Positions 35,609 to 45,000 of a DNA stretch of 64,000 bases are shown here, in pieces. The DNA lies in assembly GCA_002502095.1 (NCBI GenBank), contig DAPJ01000021.1, positions 1 to 64,000 of the forward strand, written 5' to 3'. This stretch comes from Euryarchaeota archaeon UBA62 (lineage in GTDB: Archaea > Thermoplasmatota > Poseidoniia > Poseidoniales > Thalassarchaeaceae). The notes beneath the pieces were generated by a model. That model did not search any database. It was not told the origin of the DNA and worked only from the letters and a program-made list of their open reading frames with translations. Position 1 is the stretch's first letter, and each line of letters begins with the position of its first letter. The position numbers were made by a program, and so were the translations under genes.

Positions 35609-37663
35609 TCAGAGTAATCCAGCGATAACAACCGATACTATTGACATCAGCTTGATCAGAATGTTCAGGGAAGGGCCACTAGTGTCCTTGAAAGGATCTC
35701 CGATGGTATCCCCAACAACAGCAGCCGAGTGAGCGTCATCTCCCTTTTCTGCTCCATCAATTTCTCCCTGCTCAATAGCCTTCTTTGCATTGTCCCAAGC
35801 TCCTCCTGCGTTGGCCATGAATAGTGCCATTAGAACTCCAGTAGCTGTAGCACCGGCCAATGTACCGCCAAGAGCGGCAGGACCCAGCACTAGTCCAATA
35901 ATTACTGGGCTGGAAATTGCTATCAGTCCAGGCATGATCATCTCCCTAAGAGCAGCTTGAGTAGAAATATCTACGCATGTTGCACTATCTGGTTCGACAC
36001 CTTCCTTTCCTTCTAGAAGACCCTCAATTTCCCTGAATTGACGCCTGATTTCAGTTATCATAGCTTCAGCAGCTCTACCGACGGATTTCATAGTCATGGC
36101 GGCTACTACGAAGGGCAGTCCACCTCCGATAAGAAGTCCAATTACCACATCTGGATTGGTAAGTGAAAGATCAGCAGCGCTCAGTGATGCACTGGTTTTG
36201 TAGGCCGCGAAGAGAGCCAATGCAGTTAGAGCGGCACTCCCAATAGCGAATCCTTTTCCTATCGCAGCAGTGGTATTTCCTATAGAATCGAGGCCATCCG
36301 TAATGTCTCTGACTTCTTTTCCTAAACCTGACATCTCAGCAATTCCACCAGCGTTGTCAGCAACAGGCCCATATGCGTCAACTGTCATTGTAACTCCAAC
36401 AGTACCTAGCATTCCCATTGCTGCCATCGCTATGCCGTAAAGTCCCATATCCCCGCCGTTCATCACATCGTTAGCGCCATATATTCCTGCAGATATCAGT
36501 AATACTGGAACCATCACAGACTCCATCCCAACAGCTAGTCCCGCTATAGCGTTAGTAGCACTACCTGTCTTGGACGCCTCCCCGATGTACGGTATCGCCT
36601 TTACTTTGAAACCAAATACAGGTTCTATTCCAGTGTAGTACTCAGTAACTAATCCGATCAGGATTCCCACCAAGCTACCAATCGCAACTGCAAATATGAC
36701 TTGGGTATCCATATCATAGTAGTCTAGAGCTAGATAGCCCACTCCTATGAAGAGACCCGCTCCAATGAAAGTAGTATTTCTTAGAGCCGCTCCAGCATCC
36801 ATATTCTTCATCGCTGAGATTGAGAATACGCCAACTATAGATGCAAGATATCCGACGATAGCCAGAAGTATTGGTATCATCAGATATTCAGATCCCATCT
36901 GGTCGCTAGCAGATGCAATCACCATGGCTGCAATAATTGAACCTACGAAAGATTCGAAGATATCAGCACCCATACCAGCAACATCTCCAACGTTGTCACC
37001 AACGTTATCTGCAATAACGCCAGGATTTCTCGGGTCATCCTCAGGTATTCCAGCCTCGACTTTTCCTACCAGATCAGCTCCAACATCAGCGGCTTTGGTG
37101 TATATTCCGCCACCAACGCGAGCGAAAAGAGCAATTGATGATGCACCCATACCAAATCCAGCAATATTAGCTACTGTTAGAAAATCTGTCTCTGTGAAGT
37201 AGAACATCAATGAGATTCCAAATAGTCCCAGTCCTCCAACTGCTAGGCCCATTACAGCTCCTCCATTGTATGAGGTAGTTAGTGCGGCTGCCTGGCCTCC
37301 ACTAGCCGCTGCTTGGGCTGTTCTGCCATTGGCGCTAGTGGCAGATTTCATTCCACTGAATCCTGCGGCACCGCTACATAGTGCACCTATTATGAATGCT
37401 ACAGTTGTCTCCATTCCAAGGTCATCGTTATAGCTCCCCCCGACAAACAAAAGAGCGGCTACGACAGCTATGAATATGGTGAGCATTCTGTATTCTGCGA
37501 CCATGAAAGCCATGGCTCCATCTTGAATACGCTCAGTGATTTTTGCAACTGTCTTGTTCTCAATCTCTATTGAATCAACTTTCCTGTATAGCATGAATGC
37601 GACAAGTAGGCCGAATACGCCTACTCCCATTCCAATTGTTCCTAGTGTCTCTCCTTCTATCAT
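35609..37663 (-). CDS. hppA: Membrane-bound proton/sodium-translocating pyrophosphatase
   Basis: The 684-residue integral membrane protein hydrolyses pyrophosphate to pump H+ or Na+. The substrate site is complete: GGGIYTKAADVGADLVGKVE, DDPRNPGVIADNVGDNVGDVAGMGAD, DAYGPVADNAGGIAEM and the C-terminal GDTIGDPFKDTSGPSLNILIK. The position that separates K+-independent enzymes (Lys) reads Ala in GNTTAAIGKGF, pointing to the K+-dependent group. Whether it moves Na+ or H+ cannot be decided by eye. A TATA element lies upstream at 37698-37709. Confidence 0.96.
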   Translation of the reverse strand: MIEGETLGTIGMGVGVFGLLVAFMLYRKVDSIEIENKTVAKITERIQDGAMAFMVAEYRMLTIFIAVVAALLFVGGSYNDDLGMETTVAFIIGALCSGAAGFSGMKSATSANGRTAQAAASGGQAAALTTSYNGGAVMGLAVGGLGLFGISLMFYFTETDFLTVANIAGFGMGASSIALFARVGGGIYTKAADVGADLVGKVEAGIPEDDPRNPGVIADNVGDNVGDVAGMGADIFESFVGSIIAAMVIASASDQMGSEYLMIPILLAIVGYLASIVGVFSISAMKNMDAGAALRNTTFIGAGLFIGVGYLALDYYDMDTQVIFAVAIGSLVGILIGLVTEYYTGIEPVFGFKVKAIPYIGEASKTGSATNAIAGLAVGMESVMVPVLLISAGIYGANDVMNGGDMGLYGIAMAAMGMLGTVGVTMTVDAYGPVADNAGGIAEMSGLGKEVRDITDGLDSIGNTTAAIGKGFAIGSAALTALALFAAYKTSASLSAADLSLTNPDVVIGLLIGGGLPFVVAAMTMKSVGRAAEAMITEIRRQFREIEGLLEGKEGVEPDSATCVDISTQAALREMIMPGLIAISSPVIIGLVLGPAALGGTLAGATATGVLMALFMANAGGAWDNAKKAIEQGEIDGAEKGDDAHSAAVVGDTIGDPFKDTSGPSLNILIKLMSIVSVVIAGLL

Positions 37664-37697
37664 GGTATCAACCTGTATCGGTCCCGCGACAAAAGTC

Positions 37698-37709
37698 CTA
37701 CTTATAATT
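37698..37709 (-). promoter_or_regulatory. Candidate TATA promoter of hppA
   Basis: Read on the minus strand, AATTATAAGTAG lies 42 bases upstream of the hppA ATG, predicting a leader of about 16 bases. A GCGGGAC element follows it near the predicted start site, as in the TBP promoter. Confidence 0.45.
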
Positions 37710-37739
37710 CAAGCCGTAAAAAAACACTATTGAAGGCAA

Positions 37740-38642
37740 CTAAGGAGTATGTCCTAAAACCACATTGGCAAAAGATTCGAGAACTCCAGCACCATCATGG
37801 TCTCTCTGGAATGATAGCATCTCAGCTTCGCTAATGTGGCCCCATTGGAATGCACGCTCGATCCTGTGCTTAGCCGCTTCTGGATGGAATTGAACCCCCC
37901 ATGCAGGTAACTTATCCCCATCAGCGCCCAGAACTCTAATTGCAGTAATCTCGTTATGGGAAGCAGAGCCAAGTAGGATAGAGTTTTGTGGCATAGTGAC
38001 TACATGGTCTTGGTGAGAGTAAACTACGGCAGGACCAACGTCTTCCATCTTCCGTAAATCAAATAAGACATCTTCATGTCCTTCCTCATTTAGTTTCATA
38101 TTCCAAATTCCGCTCGACATACTATCTGCTCTAGTGACCTCTGAACCAAGAGATTTGCATAGAAGTTGGTGACCAAAGCAAATGCCGAGAGTAGGAGTCC
38201 CAGATTTCGAAGACACCCTCATTAGAGACGATGCGCCATCCATCCAACCTTCCCACATTGTGACATTTTTCCTTGAACCAGAGCAAACAACCGCATCGAC
38301 CTTTATCGATTCTAGCCACTTGGCCATTTCGAGGTCTTCTCTTCCGGTTGGCAGTGCCACTCTGTAGAATCTAGCAACATTCTCTCCCATGGGGACCTCA
38401 CAACTTTCCCAGAATGGATAATCATAGTCCCAATTTGGAACATCTTTCTCTCCTATGAAGTAAAGCCCTTCTTCATTAGCCTTGATTCCAGATTCTTCAG
38501 ATTGCATATGCGGAGTGAGTAGGAAGATATCGACATCTCCTTCCCTTGCAATCGGCTGAATAACTTCCTGGTTGCCACCATGTCCGAATTCGGATCTTTC
38601 AACAAGAAGGTCGAGTAATAGTATACGCCTAGTACGACTCAT
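37740..38642 (-). CDS. Class I glutamine amidotransferase domain protein
   Basis: The 300-residue protein has the class I amidotransferase core with nucleophile Cys in LGICFGHQLLCKSLG and the His-Glu pair in GVQFHPEA. No synthetase domain is attached, so it resembles stand-alone GMP synthase-like amidotransferases (GuaA-like or GATase1 of unknown acceptor). ATG 38642 is chosen. The open frame continues 41 codons upstream but would run through the promoter region and the start of the divergent NFU gene. The real target of the ammonia or the hydrolysed amide is unknown. Confidence 0.85.
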   Translation of the reverse strand: MSRTRRILLLDLLVERSEFGHGGNQEVIQPIAREGDVDIFLLTPHMQSEESGIKANEEGLYFIGEKDVPNWDYDYPFWESCEVPMGENVARFYRVALPTGREDLEMAKWLESIKVDAVVCSGSRKNVTMWEGWMDGASSLMRVSSKSGTPTLGICFGHQLLCKSLGSEVTRADSMSSGIWNMKLNEEGHEDVLFDLRKMEDVGPAVVYSHQDHVVTMPQNSILLGSASHNEITAIRVLGADGDKLPAWGVQFHPEAAKHRIERAFQWGHISEAEMLSFQRDHDGAGVLESFANVVLGHTP

Positions 38643-38702
38643 GCCAGTGGGAAGAGGCGATTGCTTGAAAGCCCCCCGTATGTACAGAGGTATGGGGCGG
38701 AC

Positions 38703-38981
38703 ATGGTAGATAAGCAGTTGATACTGGATTCTGTAGGCCCGGTTCAAGCAGTTCTTGATGCTCACGATGGGGTTGTGAATGTCATCGATACTACTGCGGG
38801 AGTAATTTCTATTTCCCTAGAGGGTGGCTGTACCGGATGTAGTGCTACTCCGATGACAGCAATGCAAATCTACTACTCCCTGATGAAATTAGAAGAAGTC
38901 AATGATGTAATATTTGTCAACGGCGAACTTCCTGCATACATGAGGTCCTTCATCGATGATAAGATAGGTGGAGAGAGCTAA
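38703..38981 (+). CDS. NifU C-terminal domain (NFU) iron-sulfur carrier
   Basis: This 92-residue protein is a stand-alone NFU domain with the CxxC site C43/C46 in GGCTGCSATPMT. It holds a transient [4Fe-4S] cluster for transfer to apo-proteins; many Fe-S enzymes are in the window. ATG 38703 gives the usual domain start; the frame could extend to 38661. It diverges from the amidotransferase gene by 60 bases and shares a CTAA stop overlap with the convergent gene at 38978. Confidence 0.88.
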   Translation: MVDKQLILDSVGPVQAVLDAHDGVVNVIDTTAGVISISLEGGCTGCSATPMTAMQIYYSLMKLEEVNDVIFVNGELPAYMRSFIDDKIGGES

Positions 38982-39316
38982 CGATTTTCTTTCTTCAGCT
39001 TCATAATTTGATGAGGATTAGCTTCGCCCTGAACATCCTTTCCTTTCAGGCTCATAGAAGCCGAAATTGCTACAATGACTGCTACAAGCGCCATAGGAAG
39101 TGCCACTGACTTCGACCCCCAGAGTTCTCCTCCCATGAAATTTAGTACGACTAAAAGAAATGCAGAAACTACACACAGGGTAGCAATGGTTCTCTGAGCG
39201 AAAATCTCTCCTTTCATACTCCTCGAGAATGTACCTATAGACATCCATAGAATAACCGCTACACCGCACATTCCTAGTGAAAGGGACTCTATCAGGTCAA
39301 CCAGTCCGCTGTTCAT
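38978..39316 (-). CDS. Small membrane protein of unknown function
   Basis: A 112-residue protein with three or four hydrophobic segments and a basic C-terminal tail ending in MKLKKENR. No known motif was recognised. ATG 39316 is chosen because the longer frame to 39394 adds a polar stretch without any membrane or domain feature. It is convergent with the NFU gene and divergent from the small membrane protein at 39416. Confidence 0.55.
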   Translation of the reverse strand: MNSGLVDLIESLSLGMCGVAVILWMSIGTFSRSMKGEIFAQRTIATLCVVSAFLLVVLNFMGGELWGSKSVALPMALVAVIVAISASMSLKGKDVQGEANPHQIMKLKKENR

Positions 39317-39415
39317 GAACGTCCTAACTAGCAAACACTTGTGAGCGTTGGGGAGGCGGGTAGTAGTATATGGCAAATAACGAACCTTCATCAAAAGAAA
39401 GCGTAACCGGGTAGC

Positions 39416-39625
39416 ATGAGTTTACTGCGCGGTCTCACACTTAGCTTAATCGCGCTACTTCCAGGGGTAATAGTCGGTGCTCTTGCATATCTTGTTATTG
39501 GAGGCAGTACCGATACCACCGAGTGGGAATCATGGATGTATCTGCCATGCTATGGCATCCCTCTTTTCTGTATGTTCGCGGCGTTTCTTTTCGGAATGAG
39601 ATCCAGTAAGGTGGAAGAACAGTGA
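39416..39625 (+). CDS. Small two-TM membrane protein
   Basis: A 69-residue protein made almost entirely of two membrane segments (residues 7-28 and 43-60) with a short loop and a charged tail. It overlaps the endonuclease III start by four bases (GTGA), which supports it being a real gene coupled to nth. Function unknown. Confidence 0.65.
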   Translation: MSLLRGLTLSLIALLPGVIVGALAYLVIGGSTDTTEWESWMYLPCYGIPLFCMFAAFLFGMRSSKVEEQ

Positions 39626-40263
39626 AAAGATCTGAAAAGGCCAAGAGAATAGGCGAGCAACTAGACTCACTATACCCAGAAACACCAATACCCCTCGACC
39701 ACAAAGACAGCTATACTTTACTCGTCGCAGTGATGCTTTCTGCCCAAACTACAGACAAAAAGGTGAATGAAGTCACACCAGCATTGTTTGATATCGCTGA
39801 CTCTCCAGAAAAGATGGCCGAACTTGAAGTCGAAGAGATAAGATCTCTAATCAGAGAAATAGGTTTAGCGCCAACAAAGGCAAAGAACCTCAAGAAGATG
39901 GCCGAGCAAATCATTGACTCAGGTGGAGAAATATATCCAGATTGGGATTTCCTTGAGTCTTTGGCAGGAGTTGGCCATAAAACAGCCAGTGTGGTCATGT
40001 CTCAGGCTTTTGGGGTTCCTGCATTTCCAGTTGATACTCATATCCATCGTCTGGCCGATAGGTGGGGGCTTTCCAATGGGACTAATGTAGTAAAGACCGA
40101 GAGAGATCTGAAGAAGGTTTTCTCAAGGGATACATGGAATCGAAGACACCTCCAGATAATCTACTTCGGAAGGGAGTATTGCCCAGCTAGGAATCATGAC
40201 CTGTCAGAGTGTCCTATATGCTCGTGGTCAGCCACAAAGAAGAGAATTAGACAAGGAAGGTAG
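39622..40263 (+). CDS. nth: Endonuclease III-like DNA glycosylase/AP lyase
   Basis: The 213-residue protein has the HhH motif LAGVGHKTASVV with the catalytic lysine and the PVDTHIHRLADRWGL segment with the catalytic aspartate. It excises oxidised pyrimidines. The C-terminal iron-sulfur loop is altered: cysteines occur as REYCPARNHDLSECPICSW, giving C-x9-C-x2-C with no fourth cysteine where Escherichia coli Nth has C-x6-C-x2-C-x5-C. The cluster may be absent or bound differently. GTG 39622 starts inside the preceding stop. Confidence 0.92.
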   Translation: MKRSEKAKRIGEQLDSLYPETPIPLDHKDSYTLLVAVMLSAQTTDKKVNEVTPALFDIADSPEKMAELEVEEIRSLIREIGLAPTKAKNLKKMAEQIIDSGGEIYPDWDFLESLAGVGHKTASVVMSQAFGVPAFPVDTHIHRLADRWGLSNGTNVVKTERDLKKVFSRDTWNRRHLQIIYFGREYCPARNHDLSECPICSWSATKKRIRQGR

Positions 40264-40270
40264 TAATTTG

Positions 40271-40843
40271 ATGATTTTTCGTGGCAGGATTACTTCATCG
40301 GGCTTCGAAAGTGGGGACTCATTGGTAATTGGCGACTGGATAGAGTCGCCATTGGGGTCCTTCACCAACATAATGTGGTCCAAACCAGACGGTAGCAGAG
40401 TACTACTTTCGCCCTCTCCCGAGCATGCTGATTTTGTATCCTCACTGTACTATTTTGATGAGGTAGTAGTAACCGAAATAATCGTAAATAGGAAGAGAAA
40501 AGCAGTTTCCATTAAGACGGATTATCTACAAGTTTCCATGTCTTGGGGAGTATCATTGCCGCTCCCACTTCCAAGGCCACTATGGTTCATCTCTTCCGTC
40601 GAGAACCTCTTCGGAAAAACCATTTTTGGCTCAAGTACCTATGGGATAGCTAGGGATGGAAGCAGGGAATGGTACTCAATAAGAGGGATTTCAAGAGTTT
40701 TTCACGCAGAGGCAAAAAGCCCCGATTCGAACTTCGGAAAAATTGGAAAAACATCATTCTCCAAGCCATTTGGATTTAGTAGTCCGCCAAAGATGCCCAC
40801 TAGCATCATAGTCAATTCTCATATTGACAGAGAAAAGGCTTGA
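40271..40843 (+). CDS. Conserved-looking hypothetical protein
   Basis: A 190-residue soluble protein that I do not recognise. It is rich in beta strands, with a central SWGVSLPLPLPRPLWFISS segment, no signal peptide and no cysteine motif. ATG 40271 is chosen; the frame runs back to 40196 but would overlap nth by 68 bases. It follows nth by seven bases and precedes the peroxiredoxin by 25, so the three are probably cotranscribed. Confidence 0.65.
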   Translation: MIFRGRITSSGFESGDSLVIGDWIESPLGSFTNIMWSKPDGSRVLLSPSPEHADFVSSLYYFDEVVVTEIIVNRKRKAVSIKTDYLQVSMSWGVSLPLPLPRPLWFISSVENLFGKTIFGSSTYGIARDGSREWYSIRGISRVFHAEAKSPDSNFGKIGKTSFSKPFGFSSPPKMPTSIIVNSHIDREKA

Positions 40844-40868
40844 AGAACCTAGCAGTAGAGTGAGTAAC

Positions 40869-41351
40869 ATGAGCGAAGTAGTCACATTGATGGTTGGAGA
40901 TGACGCACCAGATTTTGAAGCACCTTTGACAGATGGATCCAAGTTCGTTCTTTCACAGGTTTTAGATTCTGGAAAGGGAGTCATTCTTTACTTCTACCCT
41001 CGTGATAATACCCCTGGTTGCACAACGCAGGCTTGTGATTTCAGGGATAACTTTAGCAGAATTTCCGATAAGTCTTGGATTGTAGTAGGTGTTTCTACTG
41101 ACTCCGCAAAATCACATGAGAAATTTATTGATAAACACGATCTGCCATTTGACTTGATCGTGGATGAGGGCGCGGAGTTGCATACCATGTATGGAACATG
41201 GAGGGAGAAGAGCATGTATGGGAAGACATACATGGGTACTCTCAGATCGACATTCGCAATCACTCAAGAAGGTAAACTATCATGGGTTGGATACAAAGTC
41301 AAAACAAAGGGCCACGTTGATCAGCTGATGACGGATTTAGGAATTGAGTGA
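40869..41351 (+). CDS. bcp: Peroxiredoxin, BCP/PrxQ type
   Basis: The 160-residue thiol peroxidase has peroxidatic C51 in NTPGCTTQAC and a possible resolving C56, the C-x4-C arrangement of the PrxQ/BCP group. YFYPRDNTPG and the later RSTFAI segment match the family. It detoxifies hydrogen peroxide and organic hydroperoxides and would be reduced by the thioredoxin system. ATG 40869 aligns with the family start; an upstream in-frame ATG at 40824 overlaps the preceding gene. Confidence 0.93.
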   Translation: MSEVVTLMVGDDAPDFEAPLTDGSKFVLSQVLDSGKGVILYFYPRDNTPGCTTQACDFRDNFSRISDKSWIVVGVSTDSAKSHEKFIDKHDLPFDLIVDEGAELHTMYGTWREKSMYGKTYMGTLRSTFAITQEGKLSWVGYKVKTKGHVDQLMTDLGIE

Positions 41352-41355
41352 TATA

Positions 41356-41598
41356 ATGGAATCCGACCAAAGAAGGGACTTGGTCGAAAGGTTCCTCAGG
41401 AGATGTGTAATCTATGCTAATGAGTCCATTCGCAGGAAAAGAAAGAGAGGAGAGGATGAAGAAACCATAGCCAAGTGGACCGTTTACAGAGATTTTACTG
41501 AACACGCTGCAGAGGAAGTCGCAGCTGGGGACCTTGATTCTTGGTTGGAGGACGGACCTGTGGATTTCGAACCCGATGATCAGGACTCAGACAAGTGA
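41356..41598 (+). CDS. Small charged protein of unknown function
   Basis: An 80-residue hydrophilic, probably helical protein with a basic middle (SIRRKRKRGEDEE) and a strongly acidic C terminus (DFEPDDQDSDK). No known family was recognised. ATG 41356 lies four bases after the peroxiredoxin stop; a TTG at 41344 is an alternative. Its 3' end overlaps the convergent SepF-like gene by 19 bases. Confidence 0.6.
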   Translation: MESDQRRDLVERFLRRCVIYANESIRRKRKRGEDEETIAKWTVYRDFTEHAAEEVAAGDLDSWLEDGPVDFEPDDQDSDK

Positions 41599-42050
41599 CC
41601 GTTCCCGCCTATTCCTAGGTCATATTTCGTCGTATCCACTCTCATCATTGCACCAGGTACCATTAGCAATGAATCATCCTCGTTTATTGCGAAAGCATGT
41701 AGTCCGAGTCTCTCTGACATTTCTTGGACCCTTCTCTTGCATACGTCCTTCTGACTTGGCATATGAGCTAGAGACCCCAGGTCTACGATTACCATGCATC
41801 CTCTGGAAAGCGGTAATGACATTCCTTCAAGAGATAGTCTATGCAATCCATCCGGTTTCAGATAGACTACATTTCTGGATGCGCTTGGAGTATGCCTAAG
41901 TGTTCTTTCCGACCACTTCATTTCACCTAAGTCAATATGTAGATCCCCCTCCTGTGGGCCGGGATCAGTGGAAATCGTTTTCCTCTTAGTTTTAGAGGCA
42001 GTAGCCTTTGACGGGTCAGGCAGTCCGAGTAGTCTAAACAGGTTTGCCAC
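41580..42050 (-). CDS. sepF: SepF-like cell division protein
   Basis: The 156-residue protein has the SepF layout. A short amphipathic start (MANLFRLLGL) could bind the membrane, and a polar linker of about 45 residues follows. The core at about 60-145 has VVYLKP, CMVIVDLGSLAH and the terminal strand block SLLMVPGAMMRVD. Archaeal SepF anchors FtsZ to the membrane at mid-cell. The match is by pattern and not all glycine positions of the dimer core are conserved. It lies 14 bases after a large surface protein gene and downstream of TBP. Confidence 0.65.
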   Translation of the reverse strand: MANLFRLLGLPDPSKATASKTKRKTISTDPGPQEGDLHIDLGEMKWSERTLRHTPSASRNVVYLKPDGLHRLSLEGMSLPLSRGCMVIVDLGSLAHMPSQKDVCKRRVQEMSERLGLHAFAINEDDSLLMVPGAMMRVDTTKYDLGIGGNGHLSES

Positions 42051-42064
42051 GAGGCGCCCGAGAG

Positions 42065-45000
42065 CTACTCCTCAAAGAGTGCTTCTATGTCTTCATCATC
42101 CAGAGCCTCTTCTAGGGACATAGCGACACTTTCCGAGACCTCCTCCTGTGAATCTTCCTCGTCATCTTCCTCGAGAGCCCCCTCTGCTTCAGATTCTTCC
42201 TCATCCAAAAGAATTCTACTTACATCGTCAGGTATCACAGTCTCCTGTGAAATAGACTCAATTTCCTCCTCGGTCTGAGTTTCAGAAAGGTCCTCGCTTG
42301 AATCATTCAGTCCAGCTTTTGGACCTTCTTTTCTACTTCTATCATCGAATGGATCATATTCCGGGTCATCAAATGCATCGTCCACGGATACCTTCTTCAA
42401 TCTACTAGTTTGATCAACTTGAGGATCTAAGGGCTGAACATTACTCTGCCTATTCCTGATTACAAAAACCACTCCAACAATGGAAACAATCAACATTATC
42501 ACGATTATTAAGCCATAAGAAGCCATGAAATCCCCTAGGCTGAATGGTGCTTCAGAGATAATAACTGTAAGGGTAATTGAGGAACCGGGACCCTCGTCAA
42601 CGGCTGTCATGCTAACAGTTCTACTGCCAGAGCCCGTGAATGTCCACTCGATCCACTTCCCCTGGATATCAATGTCATTGGCCGCATTGCCGTCTCCATC
42701 ACTGTCAACTGATGTATCCATGTCCCAGTTGTAAAGTAGATTTTCCATGTCATACGAAGAATCAGTAGTTCCATTGGCGCTAAAGAAAACAACATCCCCT
42801 TCCACTGGAGAGAATGTGCTTGGAGAAGCTCTTGGATCCGGATTGACATTTCGTATATCGATCGGAATTTCTATCATCGCCGTACTTCCATCATCATCTG
42901 TCACGTGAAACACAATCATTGTAGGGGCAGTAGTTGCATCCGGCCAGGATCTCTCCAGTGTGTTGGACTCCAGATCGCAATCGTCGGAGGATCCTCCTGA
43001 ATCATCAGAATCGGTCATTGGGTCCAAATCGAAGCAATTTCTGAGCGTTAGCATATCTCCTGACGTATCAATCGTACTTACGGATATAGATACAGTAGAA
43101 TCCTCAGCGGCGGGAAGCGGAGGGGCCAGGGGAGTGATTTGGGGATCGATATTCTGGATTTCTATGGGCACGATCAGAGATTCAGTGCTAGCTCCATCAT
43201 TATCTACCACTTGAAGGGTTGCAAGATGCAACCCAGATGTGTGATATGTGTGTTCAACAGTGCTTTTCCTGCCCTCATAGTTGATGGTAAGCTCTGGATT
43301 ATTTTCTGCATCGGGATTCCAAATGTGAAATAGGGTACTCAGGTCATTCTGAGAATCATCCGCAAATCCTTCAAAAATCAATAAATCTCCCTCATTGGCC
43401 ATGTAGACGCCCCTACTATCTGGTATCATTCTATTTCCTCCCATCCAAATCTCAGCACGAGGATTAGTGGGTGCAATGTTCCTGACCTCAATTGTTTTGT
43501 TTGAGTATCCTATGTCATCATCATCATCGACGGCTTCGACTCTGATGGTATAGTTGCCTTCAACTTCTGGAGTTACAGTACAATAGACTCCAACTTGACC
43601 TTCGTCACAGGGGTATGTAGAGTCCCATAGTATATCCATTGGAGCCTGTGGAGTCTGAGTATCAACATCACTACGCTCCTCGACATTGAATTGTAGAGGG
43701 GAGAGGACGTAGGTCCACTCATACTCGGAACCAATGGAGATTTCAGGAGGCCTGTTTAGAATCTCTATACTCTGAACAATAACTACCTCATCGTTTTCAT
43801 CATCTGTAACGGACAGCTGGACATCGTAAGTACCGTCATCATCCCATGTATGCTCAAAGATACAATCTTCCTCTGTAGAAGAAACGGAGTTTCCTTCCGG
43901 CATCGAAATGGTGAACATACAAGACAAATCCCCTCCATCCTCATCATAAGAGACACTACCGTCCAACACCACTTCGGACTTAGTCAAGGACTGGGTTGGC
44001 ATATCCAGAGATACGATCGGAAGCCTTCCGATAAACAAAGAAAATACCCCATTGTTATTCGTCCTGTCTCCATCATCGGAAATCAACGCATCAGGATCTA
44101 CTTGGAAAGAAAGAGTGATTTCTCCGATGGGATGGGAATTTCGTACAGTCCAATTCACCTCTACTACCGCCTGTTCCAAACTGTCAAGAGATGGGACCTG
44201 AACAGTTTGAGTTGATCCATCAGGGGAAACAACATTCATTGTCGTCGAGGGAGAGGTCATCAGTCCCCTGTTCTGAATGGGAACATAGAATTTTAGAATA
44301 TCCCCGGGAACTGCATTGAAGCCTGTAGAAGAAGCCAGAGTAGTGGTAGACTGCCCCCTAGTCCTGTCAACCGTGACTCCTTCGGTCAGTGCGACCAAAT
44401 CAATAGTACTGACATTTGGATCGATTGTTATTGTTGAAGCGCCAACTATCTTCTGAGAGGGAATCCATGCAATTACGCCATGACTCCCAGCTTCACTGCC
44501 ACCGGTGGAGTCATCGGCAGAATTGCCTGTATTGAATGCAATATTGACAGAACCATTTGCCGAGGTCGTGACGGTCCTTATATCGCCATCAATTCCGTAT
44601 CTGAACTCTAGCTCCTGCCCTGAAACAGGTTGTCCATTTTGAGTCACATTTGCCCATGCCGATGTATCGAAGTCCAAAGGAGAAAGGGGATATTCAAATT
44701 CAATCGAGATCTGCTTACTTCTTCCAGCCTGGTAAGTCTCCAGCTCATGGAATGCATTGATCCCATCAATTATGTCTGTACTGGATGAAACATCCCCTCT
44801 AACTGCTGGACAGAACCACCTGTATCCGTCCGCTGAACCATTAGAATCGAAGGTCGTCACATTGTATGATTGCTGACAGGAGGCAAAAGAAGTACCTGGT
44901 GCACCCCTACTCATAACTTGCCAGCTTCTAGATTCAGCGGACTGACTATCATCAGGTATGTCTACGAAGTCACTAGAGCCCTGATAATCAGTCTCTTGGT

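Noticed and set aside
36747..37202. Open frame of 151 codons opposite hppA.
   Set aside because: Proline-, serine- and threonine-rich product typical of a reversed membrane-protein gene; no motif.
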